Shown: one piece after another, positions 45,688 through 56,759 of the stretch | Numbering within the stretch: the stretch's first letter is position 1 | Layout of the letters: each line of letters opens with the position of its first letter | NCBI RefSeq assembly: GCF_023856365.1 | Contig: NC_064536.1 | Coordinates: 34,712,776 to 34,776,775 of the forward strand | Source: Brienomyrus brachyistius | Taxonomy: Eukaryota; Chordata; Actinopteri; Osteoglossiformes; Mormyridae | Direction: 5' to 3' | Length of the DNA stretch: 64,000 bases | Position numbers and translations under genes: made by a program | The notes under the pieces: model-generated | Told to the model about the DNA's origin: nothing | What the model saw: the letters and a program-made list of their open reading frames with translations, nothing else | Database searches by the model: none

Positions 45688-45963
45688 TGGTGGTGCAGTG
45701 GTTAACACTGTTGCCTCACACCTCTGGGACCCAGGTTCGAGTCTCTGCCTGGATTACATGTGTGTGGAGTTTGCATGTTCTCCCCGTGTCCTCGTGGGGT
45801 TTCCTCCGGGTACTCCGGTGTACCCCCACAATCAAAAACATGCTGAGGCTAATTGGAGTTACTAAATTGCCCATAGGTGTGCATGTGAGAGTGAATGGTA
45901 TGTGAGTGTGACCTGTGATGGGCTGGCCCCCCATCCTAGGTTGTTCCCTGCCTCGTGCCCATT
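45688..45963 (+). mobile_element. tRNA-derived SINE
   Basis: The head GGTGGTGCAGTGGTTAACAC and GGTTCGAGTCTC (B box) are followed by the body (GTGTGGAGTTTGCATGTTCT, GCTGAGGCTAATTGGAG, GATGGGCTGGCC). The copy ends at CCTCGTGCCCATT without the GGATGG tail. It starts only eight bases after the Tc1 target duplication. Confidence 0.9.
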
Positions 45964-46148
45964 TTATTGACATAAAAGTCTGTTCCTCTAATTATAGAAT
46001 AATATATAGAATAATTATACAAGAGCTATAATTATTATGATGTTATTATTTAATTGTGTGGGCCGTGTTGCTTGATTACATTTGACTCTTCGGCACGTGG
46101 GACGCTGCCGGTTTGAAAGACGCAGCTTCACTTGTTTTCTGCACCAAG

Positions 46149-47617
46149 ATGACGAGGTACGTTGCTTTTCTGCTCCCATTTTATCGGATAATTTTTCTTA
46201 TTTAGTATCTGTCAAATTTGCATGTATATTAAAATATGTTTGGTGAGTAAAGTCAGTATATTGCTTTTAAATAAAGTGATTTTGTTCTGGGGTACAATGT
46301 TAATTATATTTAAATTTTATGCGCAAAGTGTAGTTGATATTTCGCTTTTCCGCGTGCGCTTTACTGCGCTTAAGTAAATAATTGCGCTTGCTTGTGAGTA
46401 AATTAGTTCATTGCTTTTAAATAAAGTGAATATTGTTGCGGGCTACTGTGTTGGTTATATTTAAATTTTATGTGCAAGTCGGCTAGTTTCCTGTGCCGCA
46501 AAGTCTAGATGATATTTCACTTTTGCACGTGCGCTTTCCCGCGCTTTCATGTTGCATTCGGAAGAGGATGCGGGTGGTTGCGCTCGGTGCTGCCTACAGC
46601 AATGATATTCCAGCAGACCAGGAGAGGGCAGATGTATTGCAACAAACACAGATAAAAGTAGTGAAGCAAGACCTGAAAAGTTTGTTTGGTGACTAAAATC
46701 AGTATATTGCCATTTAGTAAAATTTAAAATTGTTCCAGGCTTCTTTCTTGATTATATGTAAATTGTATGTGAAAGTTAACTAGTTTCCTATGCTATAATG
46801 CAGTTGTTCATTGCGAAGGTGTCAGTGCAGAACTGAATTCCATGTGCCAGGAGTGACTGACAGCTCTATTGTATTGCTTGTGTGTTTTTCCTCATTCAGA
46901 AACAAACGAATTGCAAAAGCTGTCAGCTGGAGCAACGATCGATACTGGGCAACTTGGGACAAGTGGATGGAAGTGATTGACTGGGAAGATGAGGAAGAGC
47001 TGTGCTCCCCAGCAGAATCACCCTCTGACCAGGCTGACCGTTCCATCGTGTCACACACCCGAAAGCCAATTGCCAAGGCAGTTAGCTGGACGGATGATGT
47101 GTATTGGGCAGCCTGGGACAAGTGGGATGAGATCATCTGCTGGGGTGAAGAAGGAGAGTGCTCCCCAGCAACTCCACCCATCAACCAGCCTGGGAGGGAT
47201 AAGGGGTTAGACATGCATGGGTTAGAGGTTTTTCTGTTAAATGAAAGGACAGTCTCCATAAAGCCTGCAGATGACCACCAAGACAGGCTGAAAATAGGAG
47301 CCGTAGTGGTCGACCTCTGCCAGTTTGAGCTAGATGGTGTAAATGATAAATTTGAAATTGTCGAAATACAAATTGGAGAGGTCAAATTGGAGGAGACTGC
47401 AGAGAGGGGTTTTAATTCAGAATTTGAATTGGAAATTTTGGATGTGGAGATAGAGGTTGTAGACAGTGAATTCCAGCTGAATGCTCTTAATTGGGAAATT
47501 GCTGGAACTAAAGTGGACAAATTATTAGTGGAACACCTGAACATAAATAATCTAGAAGCAGGCAGTGTGAAGGTGTCCACATCAAATGGGAATGTGGTAT
47601 ATGTCAATGGTATGTGA
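46149..47617 (+). CDS. Two-exon gene for an unrecognised acidic Trp-rich repeat protein
   Basis: Exon 1 (46149-46156) is only ATGACGAG followed by GTACGT. Exon 2 starts at 46900 after TTTTTCCTCATTCAG. The split AG/A codon joins in phase and gives a 241-residue product starting MTRNKRIAKAVSW. Residues about 7-105 are two tandem copies of a 53-residue repeat with five tryptophans each (IAKAVSW, YWA, WDKW, then a WGEE- or WEDE-type ending and a CSPA motif). Residues about 130-235 alternate hydrophobic and charged residues (FELDGV, FEIVEIQIGEVKLEE, FELEILDVEIEVV), suggesting beta strands. There is no signal peptide or membrane segment. The C-terminus runs into a TG-rich minisatellite, so the true end may be lost or may be spliced at the GGTATGTGAG site by the stop. 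An E box CACGTG lies at 46094. I do not recognise the family; a paralogous fragment is at 58635-58860. Confidence 0.6.
46240..46791. repeat. Three diverged intron repeats in the 46-kb gene
   Basis: Blocks at about 46240-46335, 46391-46487 and 46683-46791 share GTGAGTAAA, CAGTATATTGC or ATTGCTTTTAAATAAAGTG, then TTATATTTAAATTTTATG, then a GCGCTTT-rich part or GTTTCCT. The first two are 151 bp apart and the third 292 bp further. Between the second and third sits an open stretch starting ATTCGGAAGAGGATGCGG that might be a skipped or decayed exon. Confidence 0.65.
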
Positions 47618-47619
47618 GT

Positions 47620-48085
47620 GTGTTTGGTAATGATGGGTGTGAATGGTGTGTGTAAGTGGTGTGTGTGTGTGTGTGTGTGTATGAGAATGGTGATTGAATG
47701 GTGTGTGTGAGGTAATGGCGTGTGAGTGAATGGTGTGTGTGAGTGACAGGTGTGTGAAGGTGTGTGTGAGGTAATGGCATGTGTGAGTGAGTGTGAGTGG
47801 TAATGGCGTGTGTGAGTGAATGGTGTGTGTGAGTATATGGTGTATGTGAATGGTCTATGTGTGTGTGAATGGGGAGTGAATGGTGTGTGAGTGACTGGTG
47901 TGTGTCTGGTGTTTATGAATGGTGTGTGTGAGTGAATGCTGTGTGAATGGTGTTCATGAATGGTGTGTGTGTGAGTGAATGCTGTGTGAGTGACTGGTGT
48001 GTGAATGGTGTTTATGAATGGTGTGTGAATGAATGGTGAGTTTTTGTGTGTGTGTTTGTGTGTGTGTGTGTGTGAATGATCTGTG
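47620..48085. repeat. TG-rich minisatellite
   Basis: Irregular repeats of TGTGTGAGTGAATGGTG, the phrase found in the SINE body, expanded to about 460 bp. A 459-residue minus-strand frame (46822-48201) is a product of this periodicity plus antisense of the gene, and is not a gene. Confidence 0.9.
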
Positions 48086-48290
48086 TGTGTGAGCCTGCCC
48101 TGTGATGGGTTGGTGTCCCATCCTGGGTTGTTCCCTGCCTCGTGCCTGTAGCCTCTGGGATCCATCTGACCGCCTGTTCCAAAAGGCAAATTGATCCCCA
48201 CATCCCTGAACAGGAGAAGCGGTTTTAGAAAATGGATAAATGTTCCCAGAGGTGTGAGGCAACAGTGCTAACCACTGTACCATGCATATG
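48086..48290. mobile_element. SINE tail plus inverted SINE head
   Basis: A plus-strand SINE tail (CTGCCCTGTGATGGGTTGG, CCTGGGTTGTTCCCTGCC, AAGCGGTTTTAGAAAATGG) meets GTTCCCAGAGGTGTGAGGCA and GCTAACCACTG, the reverse complement of a SINE head. This head-to-tail inversion is also seen at 57195-57395. Confidence 0.75.
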
Positions 48291-48339
48291 TATAGGATAT
48301 GTAGAAGAATACCTGTTGCAGTTATCTGATGTGTGTGTT

Positions 48340-48545
48340 TTTCACTCTCCCTGCCGGCCCCTGGAGGTTTGGGCTTCCCCTTTGAGTCTGGTGCCTCCCA
48401 AGGTTTCTTCCTTCTAGGGAGTTTTTCCTTGCCACTGTCGCCTATGGCTTACTCACTGGGGGCTTTGGGTGGGGGTGCTCTAAAGCGCTTTGAGACAATG
48501 TAATGTTGTGATATCGTGCTATACTTTGTTGTGTAATTTTCTATT
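48340..48545 (+). mobile_element. L2-type LINE/SINE 3' tail
   Basis: CTCCCAAGGTTTCTTCCTTC, GGGAGTTTTTCCTTGCCACT, CACTGGGGGCTTTGGGTGG and GCGCTTTGAGACAATGTAAT form the widely dispersed fish 3' tail shared by L2-like LINEs and their SINEs. There is no coding part here. Confidence 0.75.
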
Positions 48546-49344
48546 TACTCATGCAAATAAATAATTGTTTGATAACAAAAAGCACTTGTTTCATTCTTTT
48601 TACTGCGAGCATATCAGTCACTTCCCTTGTGCTCCTGCATTCAAAAATGAAAGTTTGTCCTGCCCTGCACTTAATTGCCATGGATTCTACGGGAATGCAG
48701 ACCTCTACTTTGGTGGAATCCTGCTGTTGTTGTAGATGGTCTGCTCAAACGCTTTCACATTGTGTACAAGCAGATTTGTTTCTGTATCTCTGTAGAGAAG
48801 CATTCTTTTCTTCTACCTGGCAAATCCACAAATATAATAGCAATCCACCAAGGTGCAAGTGCACCTAGCTCTTAAAGAAAATGTTAGAAAAAATTAGTTT
48901 ATAGCATGTTTAAACCATAAACACAGCAGTGACTGAGTACATCCCTTGTGGACCAGGCGCCTGGCTTTGACTATTTTTCTGCCATTAAACTAGCAAAGGT
49001 GGCTTGGCCATGACGTAAAATAACTTGTGCCTTTAAATTGTTAAAAAAAAGTCCTGTGTGTTGTAAAGTGAGGTATGAAACAGATACCAGGTCGTTTCAG
49101 TAACGGTCAGCGTACGTTTTCTTCATGTGATTTTGTGGTTTCAAATGTTTCATTGGAATCAATAGTATTTGCCAATTCCAGTTGCCAGGTAACTTCAATA
49201 ATTTGAATAGAATACATGATAACATTTTAAACTAGATTACAGTTAATTGTTATTTTTCTGTTTAAAAAAGACAATTGCTGTAATTTACATACGACAAAAC
49301 CTGTAAAAGACATTTTGGAATTCTTTTCTAAATGAAATGAAGGT
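48546..49344. other. No feature seen
   Basis: Intergenic sequence. Plus-strand open frames of 105 and 66 codons have no recognised motif. Confidence 0.4.
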
Positions 49345-49490
49345 ACTTTGTTACTCCCCTTGGGGAAATTCTATTTTCACCTACCCCATTTTGCCCTACT
49401 TGACACATGGGCACAGACGAAGGTGACAGCAAGCCTGGCAGCAAAGGGCAGCCACCTGTAGGGACACCCATGGAGCTGGGGGTTTTACAG
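49345..49490 (+). mobile_element. Dispersed fish repeat, diverged copy
   Basis: TTACTCCCCTTGGGGAAATT, then GCAGCCACCTGTAGGGACAC and GGAGCTGGG, align with the better copy at 58883-59105. Confidence 0.5.
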
Positions 49491-49579
49491 TGATTAACAG
49501 CAATTTTGCAATACTTTTCTGGCAGTTTTTTTTGCTAGGAATTTACAGTCAATTCTACACTGAAACAGACGTCATTCCT

Positions 49580-50195
49580 AAGCGCAGCATGGACTGCTTC
49601 TGGACACAGTATCAAATGCGACTTCCAGAGTCACTTGAGTAAGCTGGAGATGCTACATCCCCGGGTAAGATTACCTGCAGTAGGCAGCCTACCAAAAGAG
49701 GGCCTTTCCTGTTCCCTTGGTGAATTAGAAAACCAGTGGAGAGAGCTCTCCTGTTGCAGTTTCACAGAGATGAACAACATGGAGAACTTTGGATTGAGGT
49801 TTTGCAGTATGAGGGTGCTGAAGGAAAAAGGAGTTTTAAAGACATTGGTCTGCCTGTACTGCAGATTTTGTCTCTGCCCATTTCAGATGTTCATGTAAAG
49901 CGTGAATTTACTAATGTGACATTCCTTAAATATAACCACCGAAACAGAACGGTTGTAAATTTGCTGTCCAGATTGGTAGATGTACAACTTGGACTGCAAA
50001 GAGATGGACTGACACAGAGGCGGAGCTATGGATAGGCCTGGGTGGGATTGACAGCTGGGCCCACCCATTCAGATTAATGAAATTACATTTTTTATATATA
50101 AATTACCGGCTTCTAACTGTTCCTATACATCACTGTTGTTACTGTGGCAAGTACAATAGAATGTGTGAGCTCCCTCTAGTGGTGCTCTAGGTAGA
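49580..50195 (+). pseudogene. hAT-like transposase C-terminal fragment, copy 2
   Basis: Two overlapping frames encode a typical hAT C-terminus. SLGELENQWREL lies in the first frame. DEQHGELWIEVLQ, LPVLQILSLPISDVHVKREF and YNHRNRTVVNLLSRLVD lie in the second, the region that mediates dimerisation. A frameshift near 49740 separates them. A shared non-coding tail follows from about 50030 (GAGGCGGAGCTATGGATAGG, GAGCTCCCTCTAGTGG), also present in the 19-kb copy. The upstream catalytic domain is not recognised. Confidence 0.55.
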
Positions 50196-52411
50196 ACACC
50201 ACAGTCGTAGGTGTATTATTGTTGCAGTCACCATGTTGTAAATATATAAGCCAATTTAAGAAAATTTGGGGTAATGAGTTTCACTCAGAAGTCCATCCAT
50301 CAGCCACTTTTCCATATTTAAAGGCTGCAGGAGGATGCTCACATGGAAAAAAAAGACTAATTCATTTCTTTATCCAAAACTATTTCTTTCCTCATTCATT
50401 AAAACGAAAAGAGCTTTAACTTGTGCGTGCATTGCTTCATTTTAAGCAGCATTATGGAGTATCATTGAAGATAGAAAAGTTTATGAAGGGTCTGATTTTC
50501 GACATCTTTTACTCCTGGTTTGGGCTATAAAATTGGAAGGAGTTGCCAAACATGACCGTGCAGGGTCTGCGCTGTTCTCATCTGTGAACAGTGTGTGGGT
50601 TTGTGGGTCAGGCATAAATTTGGGGGGAGGGGCTCCCTCCAGCATTAAAATAGGGAGATATCCCCCAAAATAATATAATTCTTCATATTCAAAAAAGTAC
50701 AGATAAAATTAATCTATCTCACCAGTTAATGTAAAGTTTTTTCACCCCAAGCACACCTACCCTTCCCGAAAATGGTTTAGTCTGAAGTCCTGCTCTGGGG
50801 TACGTTTCCTATACCACGATGCACTTTGCAAAAGACAAATATATATCAGGAAAATATATAGCAGGAGATGAAAGAAAAAAGATACATTCTGCGGGCCATG
50901 GCTGCTGCCGCCTGGCAGAGGGTATGAGGAGGAAGTGCAGGGACGATGTCAGCATCACCAAAAGGATGGTTGCAGCACTCTGGAGGGAGCAGGTGAGGTG
51001 GGCTGGGGGGAGCACCAGTCTGCATTCTCTCACTCCTGGGGAGGACCGAGTATTGGCCATCCTAGATCTCAGAAGCACTTGAGGGAGTCCCGGGGTGCAT
51101 AAATCTCTGTAGTCTACCCACCTCCCAGACATCTGTGCTTTCTACTCCCCAGCCACTTCCTCTTGGCCCACCAACATTTGTCCCCCTGTAGTGTGATCAC
51201 CAGGGTTCCTCAATGTGTGGCACCTCCACACCTGGCTCCTCTACATCAGCCATCCCTCCTATAGGCCCCTCTACATCAGGGCGACACTGTCCCCTGAGTC
51301 CCCAGAATACCTTTCAGTCTGGTAGATCACCAAACCCCAACCATCCTGCTTCCTTGTCACCACACGCCCCTCCTTCCCCCCACGCACTCAAGCCCACTGG
51401 TGCAGAAACATTCGCTGCCAATGTAGTGAAGAGCTCCTCAGGTCTGAAGGTGGAAAAAATATCTGTTCTGAGGGGCATCCGGGAGGAACCGGCAGCCCTG
51501 ATGGAGCAGTATGAAAGACACCATAAAGAGGTGATCGCCTACCGGAGAGAGACACTGGCCTTACTGGCCCAAAGGGTCAGGAGGCCCAGTGTGACAATAT
51601 ACTGTATCTCCCCACCTCTTAATGTCAAGGGCGCCTCCAAGGGGCGGCCACATCCCTCCTTGGAAACCTCTGGCCACCCCTGTGGCAGCCCCCAAATATG
51701 GCTGTAGAGAGATTGTTTTATAGCGAAAGCTGTGGTGCACTCAGGGACCATTAACTGTGTAGCACCTGGGGCCTGCATCATGAAACTGAAAGTCTGAGTT
51801 AGAACAAAAGTTTTAGCCTAATAAAGTCAAACAAATGCAATGCGCGATCATAAAAATCATGCCTGTAAGAAGGCTCCTGCAGTTTTAAGGGCGCACCGGT
51901 GCATGCAAAGGACTGTGGGTGCACTGTGGGGACACCGAGGCACGCGCTGACAGCGTGTTAGAACTTAAAGTTTTTCCTGGTCAGCAATATATGGAAGTCC
52001 TTACATTATATGTATGTATTAAGTTATATAATTGTGCTATGTAATTACCGAATGACGCTAAACTCATTTAGTTTGGCTTTAATTATGCTGATGTTTAATG
52101 CCGGTGTTGTGCTGCAAACTGCCCCTCTGCCACGGATTGTAATCTTTCATTTTAAAGGAAGTGTAACTTCATTTATCTTGCTTTAAGCAAACTGAAAACT
52201 CACATTACTTGTTTATAATGATATTTTACAGACAAACCTGAAGTTAAGATTAACTACCTCCTGTAAAACGTCGCAAATGTGACATGATTTAAAGGCGACA
52301 GTAATGCTTCGCTTTTCGACGACAGACGCCTTCAGTCGCAAGAAGTGTTTCATTTTCTTGAATAATATTTTTGATACTTTGTTGAATTAATTCTGCCTCG
52401 ATATTTTTGAT
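50196..52411. other. 2.2-kb segment splitting the hAT-like repeat; unrecognised ORFs
   Basis: In the 19-kb copy the text either side of this segment is nearly contiguous, so it is either an insertion here or a deletion there. It holds two plus-strand frames, 50819-51082 and 51213-51707. The second encodes 164 residues: a Ser/Pro-rich first half, then a charged helix (ALMEQYERHHKEVIAYRRET), a layout seen in MADF/Myb-like transposon accessory proteins. That resemblance is weak and no family is claimed. No inverted ends were found. Confidence 0.35.
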
Positions 52412-52512
52412 ATTCTGTCTTCTTTTCATACTTATAATGCGGCGAATAGCTTCATACTCGGCACATCACACCTGGAAATAAAATAACATCGAACTAAGCA
52501 ACAGAAGTAATC
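52412..52512. repeat. hAT-like repeat continuation
   Basis: GATATTCTGTCTTCTTTTCA through AGAAGTAATCAGAAC matches 19770-19880. It is interrupted at 52513 by a CR1-like LINE, and similarity seems to resume after it (AGTCAGCACCCTGCAC near 53670, against GTTAGCACGCTGCCC at 19885). Confidence 0.7.
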
Positions 52513-53660
52513 AGAACATAAGAACATAAGAACTATACAAACGAGAGGAGGCCATTCGGCCCATCAAGCTCGCTTGGGGAGAACTAAACTAATAGCTCAG
52601 AGTCGTTAAAATCTTATCTAGCTCTGATTTAAAGGAACCCAAGGATTCAGCTTGCACTACATTATCAGGAAGGCTATTCCATACTCTGACTACACGCTGC
52701 GTAAAGAAGTGCTTCCTTAAATCCAGCTTGAAATGTTCTCCCGCTAATTTCCACCTATGGCCACGAGTTCGTGTATTTAAACTAATGCTGAAGTAACTAT
52801 TTGGTTGAACAGCATCCAAACCTGTTAGAATCTTATATACCTAGATCATGTCCCCCCTCAATCTCCTTTGCTTGAGACTGAACAGATTTAGCTCAAGTAA
52901 CCGTTCCTCGTATGACATTCCTCTAAGACCAGGAATCATTTTTGTAGCCCTACGCTGCACCTTTTCTAAGGCCACAATGTCCTTTTTAAGATATGGTGAC
53001 CAAACCTGCACACAATATTCTAGGTGAGGTCTCACCAAGGAATTGTATAATCTTAGCATTACCTCCCTTGACTTAAACTCCACACACCTGGAGATATACC
53101 CCAACATCCTATTGGCCTTTTTTATTGCTTCCCCACACTGGCGAGAATGGGACATGGAAGCATCAACATACACACCAAGGTCTTTCTCATGATCAGCTAC
53201 CTTTATTTCAGTGACACCCATGAAATACCTGTACTTTATATTTCTGCTCCCTAGATGGAGTACCTTACATTTATCGACGTTAAATTTCATCTGCCAGGTA
53301 TCGGCCCAGTCACTAATTAAATCAAGATCCCGCTGTAGCTGCTGAGCCACTAATTCAGTATCTGCTACACCACCCACCTTGGTGTCATCTGCAAATTTCA
53401 CCAGTTTACTGTATATATTGGTATCCATATCATTTATGTAAATTAGGAACAATAGTGGTCCTAAAATCGAACCCTGCGGTACCCCACTATGAACGCAAGC
53501 CCACTGTGACATTGTGCCTCTTATAACTACTCGCTGTTTCCTATCTGTTAACCAGTTATCAATCCAGGTGGCTACGGTACCTAAAATACCTGTCACTTTG
53601 AGTTTAAGTAGGAGCCTCTTGTGGGGGACAACATCAAAAGCCTTTTGGAAATCTAAGTAG
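52513..53660 (-). mobile_element. CR1-like LINE, 5'-truncated
   Basis: A minus-strand element whose 3' end lies at 52513 (GAACATAAGAACATAAGAAC, the typical repeat terminus) and which is truncated near 53660. It inserted inside the hAT-like repeat. Its coding part is described separately. Confidence 0.9.
52589..53640 (-). pseudogene. CR1-like reverse transcriptase, C-terminal part
   Basis: The frame 53596-52841 encodes 251 residues from GTVATWIDNWLTDRKQRVV through GVPQGSILGPLLFLIYINDM and the active-site box VKFADDTKVGG. It continues into the thumb (KCKVLHLGSRN, DLGVYVDASM, ANRMLGYISR, LVRPHLEYCVQVWSPYLKKD, RRATKMIPGLRGMSYEERL). A stop at 52839-52841 separates it from frame 52819-52589, which has the usual last segment with FFTQRVVRVWNSLPDNVV. 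The catalytic FADD is intact, but the 5' half is gone. Confidence 0.92.
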
Positions 53661-53949
53661 ATGACAAGTAGTCAGCACCCTGCACTTCTTAGTATTTAGA
53701 AGTTATGTTTTTCATTGGGTCGAACTTGCTATATCTTGACGTTAAAATTTAGAAAGCTATGTGATTTAAAAGTACTTTTTTCACTTTAATATGACATTAT
53801 TTTATTAATGCTATATTATTCGTTAAACTTTTGTTTTAGTAGTGTGTGAGATCACAATCACCAGTTACAGCTACTCTTTGCTGAAACAGACATTAGACTA
53901 ATTATGTCTGGATAACTGAGTACATACTGTATTGTGCATTTTTTCCCAG

Positions 53950-56690
53950 TGGCGAGTCTCCAAAGTTAGCCAGACTTCTGCATCAAGCTGCAAGGATATT
54001 AATGAGACAGTCTGAAAATTCAGACATAGTTGTAGCAGAAGCGACATCACTGGTGTCAAATCAAACACCTGGGGTGTCAACCTCAGCCAGTCTTTCTGCA
54101 CTTGTTGCACATTCTGAATTTAACACATCTAGACAGGACCAGATTGAAAGAAATCTAGTCCAGCTGTTCCAGTTGTATGACCGTTTTAAGAGGACAAAGG
54201 GACCCATACCAAAGGGTGAAATAGAGAGCAAGTATAACAACAGAGTCATGGACACATGACTTCTTCTGTTTTGCGGAAAAAGATGTCCATCCTTTGCCAG
54301 AAGAACATAGTCATTTACAGAACTGTGGCCTAGGTAGGAAGCGAATAACATTCCCAGATAAAAATGGCAATTACAAAGACCTCTGAGATGTCCTGTATGC
54401 AGCTTATCCACCACTTAATACTTCTGGAGGATTTCAAATTTTGGCATGTTTTAGATCAATATATTTGGAACCTCTGCCAATACCACCCAATGGATATAGC
54501 GTGAAATACCTTAGAACAGAGAGTGGTTTGAATCAGGCAGTCGACTATATCCGTCCACTCCGTCCAAGTTAGCATAAGCACAGATGGATTGTGTAAGCTT
54601 AATGAGGTTAGTCACAAAAAATCTTGCCTTTTTTGTACACTTGTAAATGTTTCATGAAAGCATCTCACTTCTCCTACGAAATATCTTCAATTTCTTTAAA
54701 CTACTACAAATAATTACTAAATAGAGTTATGTTCAGAGATTTACATATGTCTTGTTTGTATTATGCTGTGTTTAACTGTTATGCTTTCTACCTTAAGGGC
54801 CAAGCATTGGTGCTGGAAAAATGTCAGACCTGTAGAAATTATATTCCCATGCAGTCTCTAGTTCAGCATGTTGAACAGTGCTCAAGGTAAAATACATGAT
54901 TTAGACTTTTTTTGTCTTGCATCACCTGAGACATTATTTCAATGTGTGTTAAATGGACTTTAAAACTCGCTGAGCATTTGTTAAAGTATTTAGATGTATG
55001 CTGAGTGATTTTAATGTATCATTTAAATGAAAATGTCTTTATATTCTTCTTCTTGTAAAGCAAAACCAACAGCCAGATACCAGATGCCAGGCAGAGGAAG
55101 CACCTTGTACTTCACAATCACTAGCTAACATCCAAGCTGATATCACCCCGCAGATTTTAACTTCCACTGTTATAGACAAAGAAAGTCCATCTGTTTGTAC
55201 ATACAGGTATGATTAATGTAAATGAGGTCTCAGAAAGATAGAAAATGTAAGAACAACCTCAAATGAGCAAATTTTTTCAGGGACTATTTGGACCTTGTTT
55301 GCTCTGATGTGAGTGAGTCAGAGGATGAACAAATCAGTCGAGCTATAGAAGAGTCATTGATAGAAATGTCAAGTGAGTTTAATGTTCAAATGTCGCAATT
55401 TTGTTATGTAGTGTTTTTTTATGTTTGGTTGTGTGACTGTCTTTTCAGGCTGCAGGATGTCTTGCAGATGCTGCAAAAGGAATATTGATAAGGATGAAGC
55501 TCTTCGCTTCAACATCAACCGGAAGAACATTTAGGATGGTGCTGTCCGCACAATGAGGAGACCAAATTTCTCTGCCAGAAAGAGAATTGATGCCAAATTC
55601 ACTTATGAGGGAAATTCTGTAGAAGCAGTTTATATGGGTGGCCCAATGAGGGAGTTCTTCAGACTTGCATTTCAACATATAAGGCAGAGCCCAGTGTTCA
55701 CAGGTTCTGACTACCAGCGAGTTTTGGAGTGCCATATATGTGTGTAAGTGTTGCAGAGGGAAACCATCAAACATTTCATATATATGTCAGGCTTTGGTTA
55801 CTGTTGAGAATGTAATTGCATGATTTCTCATCTTTCTCTGGTAGCTTTAAAAGAAAACAGCTACTTTTATGCAGGAGAGTTGATTGCAATGGGCATAGTT
55901 CAAGGAGGACCATCCCCACGTTTCTTTGCTCCAGTCTTGTATCAAGCCATAGTGTCAGGTGCAGAAAGTGCAGACATTGAGGACATTCATGATCATGAAT
56001 TAAAAAGTTTGCTGTCAGAGGTAGGGGAAGAACGTGAATAATTGCATTTCAGACTGCTGTACAATTTTAAAATGGTGTTTATAGCAATGTTTACGTATTC
56101 TTTAGTACGTTTTGTCAGTTCTCTTTATGCTCATGTGCATTTGAAAAGCTTGATATTAATGTTTGCATGAACAAATAATTCACTGTAAAAATAAATGTTT
56201 TCAATCCAGTGTCAAGTTGTGGCTTCAGAGTTTAAGAAAAACCTGAACAAAGCTGTTGAAAGATGTGAGACCCACCTGATGCTGGCTGGATGTCTGCGAA
56301 GCATCTCTGTCAGTAATAAAAATGAAGTGGTGCAAGACGTCATTAATTGGTTTGTCCTTCAGGATAAGGAAACACTTTGAAAGGCATGTTCCTCATCATG
56401 TATTATCCATGTTCAAAGTTTATAGGGCATTCAAAATTAGTGGATGTTTTTTTTCTCTTTTGATCAATGTATCAAAATTTTTTATAGGTTCCAGGATGGG
56501 CTTCGTAGCTGTGGACTACTGGATGCTATCCAGAGCCATCCAGGCGTATTCAGAACGGTATTTACAAAGATCAACGAAAAGCTTACAGCTGAGAGTATTG
56601 AACAGCAGTTTACAGAACAAAGGTCTGAGCGAGGGAGCGACAAATACAAAATCGAAAATGAAGCTATCTCTTGGATGCTAAGAGAAGGTA
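53950..56690 (+). pseudogene. HECT/G2E3-like ubiquitin ligase pseudogene, multi-exon
   Basis: Exons inferred from splice sites: about 53950-54567, 54798-54886, 55061-55206, 55281-55372, 55449-55743, 55845-56020, 56210-56350 and 56493-56688. Exon 1 shows HDFFCFAEKD, GLGRKRITFPDKNG and YIRPL of fish G2E3-like proteins. Exon 2 encodes a zinc-binding CX2C..HX4C finger (CQTCRNYIPMQSLVQHVEQC). Exons 5-8 encode the HECT N-lobe (FNINRKNI, GGPMREFFRLAF, YFYAGELIAMGIVQGGPSPR). A frameshift lies near 54236, a TGA near 54386, and a TAG near 55532 where the family has Trp. The C-lobe with the catalytic cysteine is missing. It would have been a cytoplasmic or nuclear E3 ligase; this copy is dead. Confidence 0.8.
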
Positions 56691-56759
56691 TTCCTCAACC
56701 ACAATTAGAACCAAACTTAAAAGGATGTGGAATTCTAAAGAATGATGGTTCTTCCTAAT

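Noticed and set aside
46822..48201. 459-residue minus-strand frame rich in His and Thr
   Set aside because: It is antisense of the spliced gene joined to antisense of a TG-rich minisatellite and a SINE tail; there is no start context or homology.
50819..51082. 87-codon frame as an independent gene
   Set aside because: It has no recognised motif and stops before the neighbouring frame; treated as part of the unexplained 2.2-kb segment.
52841..53596. Host gene with a reverse transcriptase domain
   Set aside because: The motif order and the characteristic 3' terminus identify a 5'-truncated CR1-like LINE.
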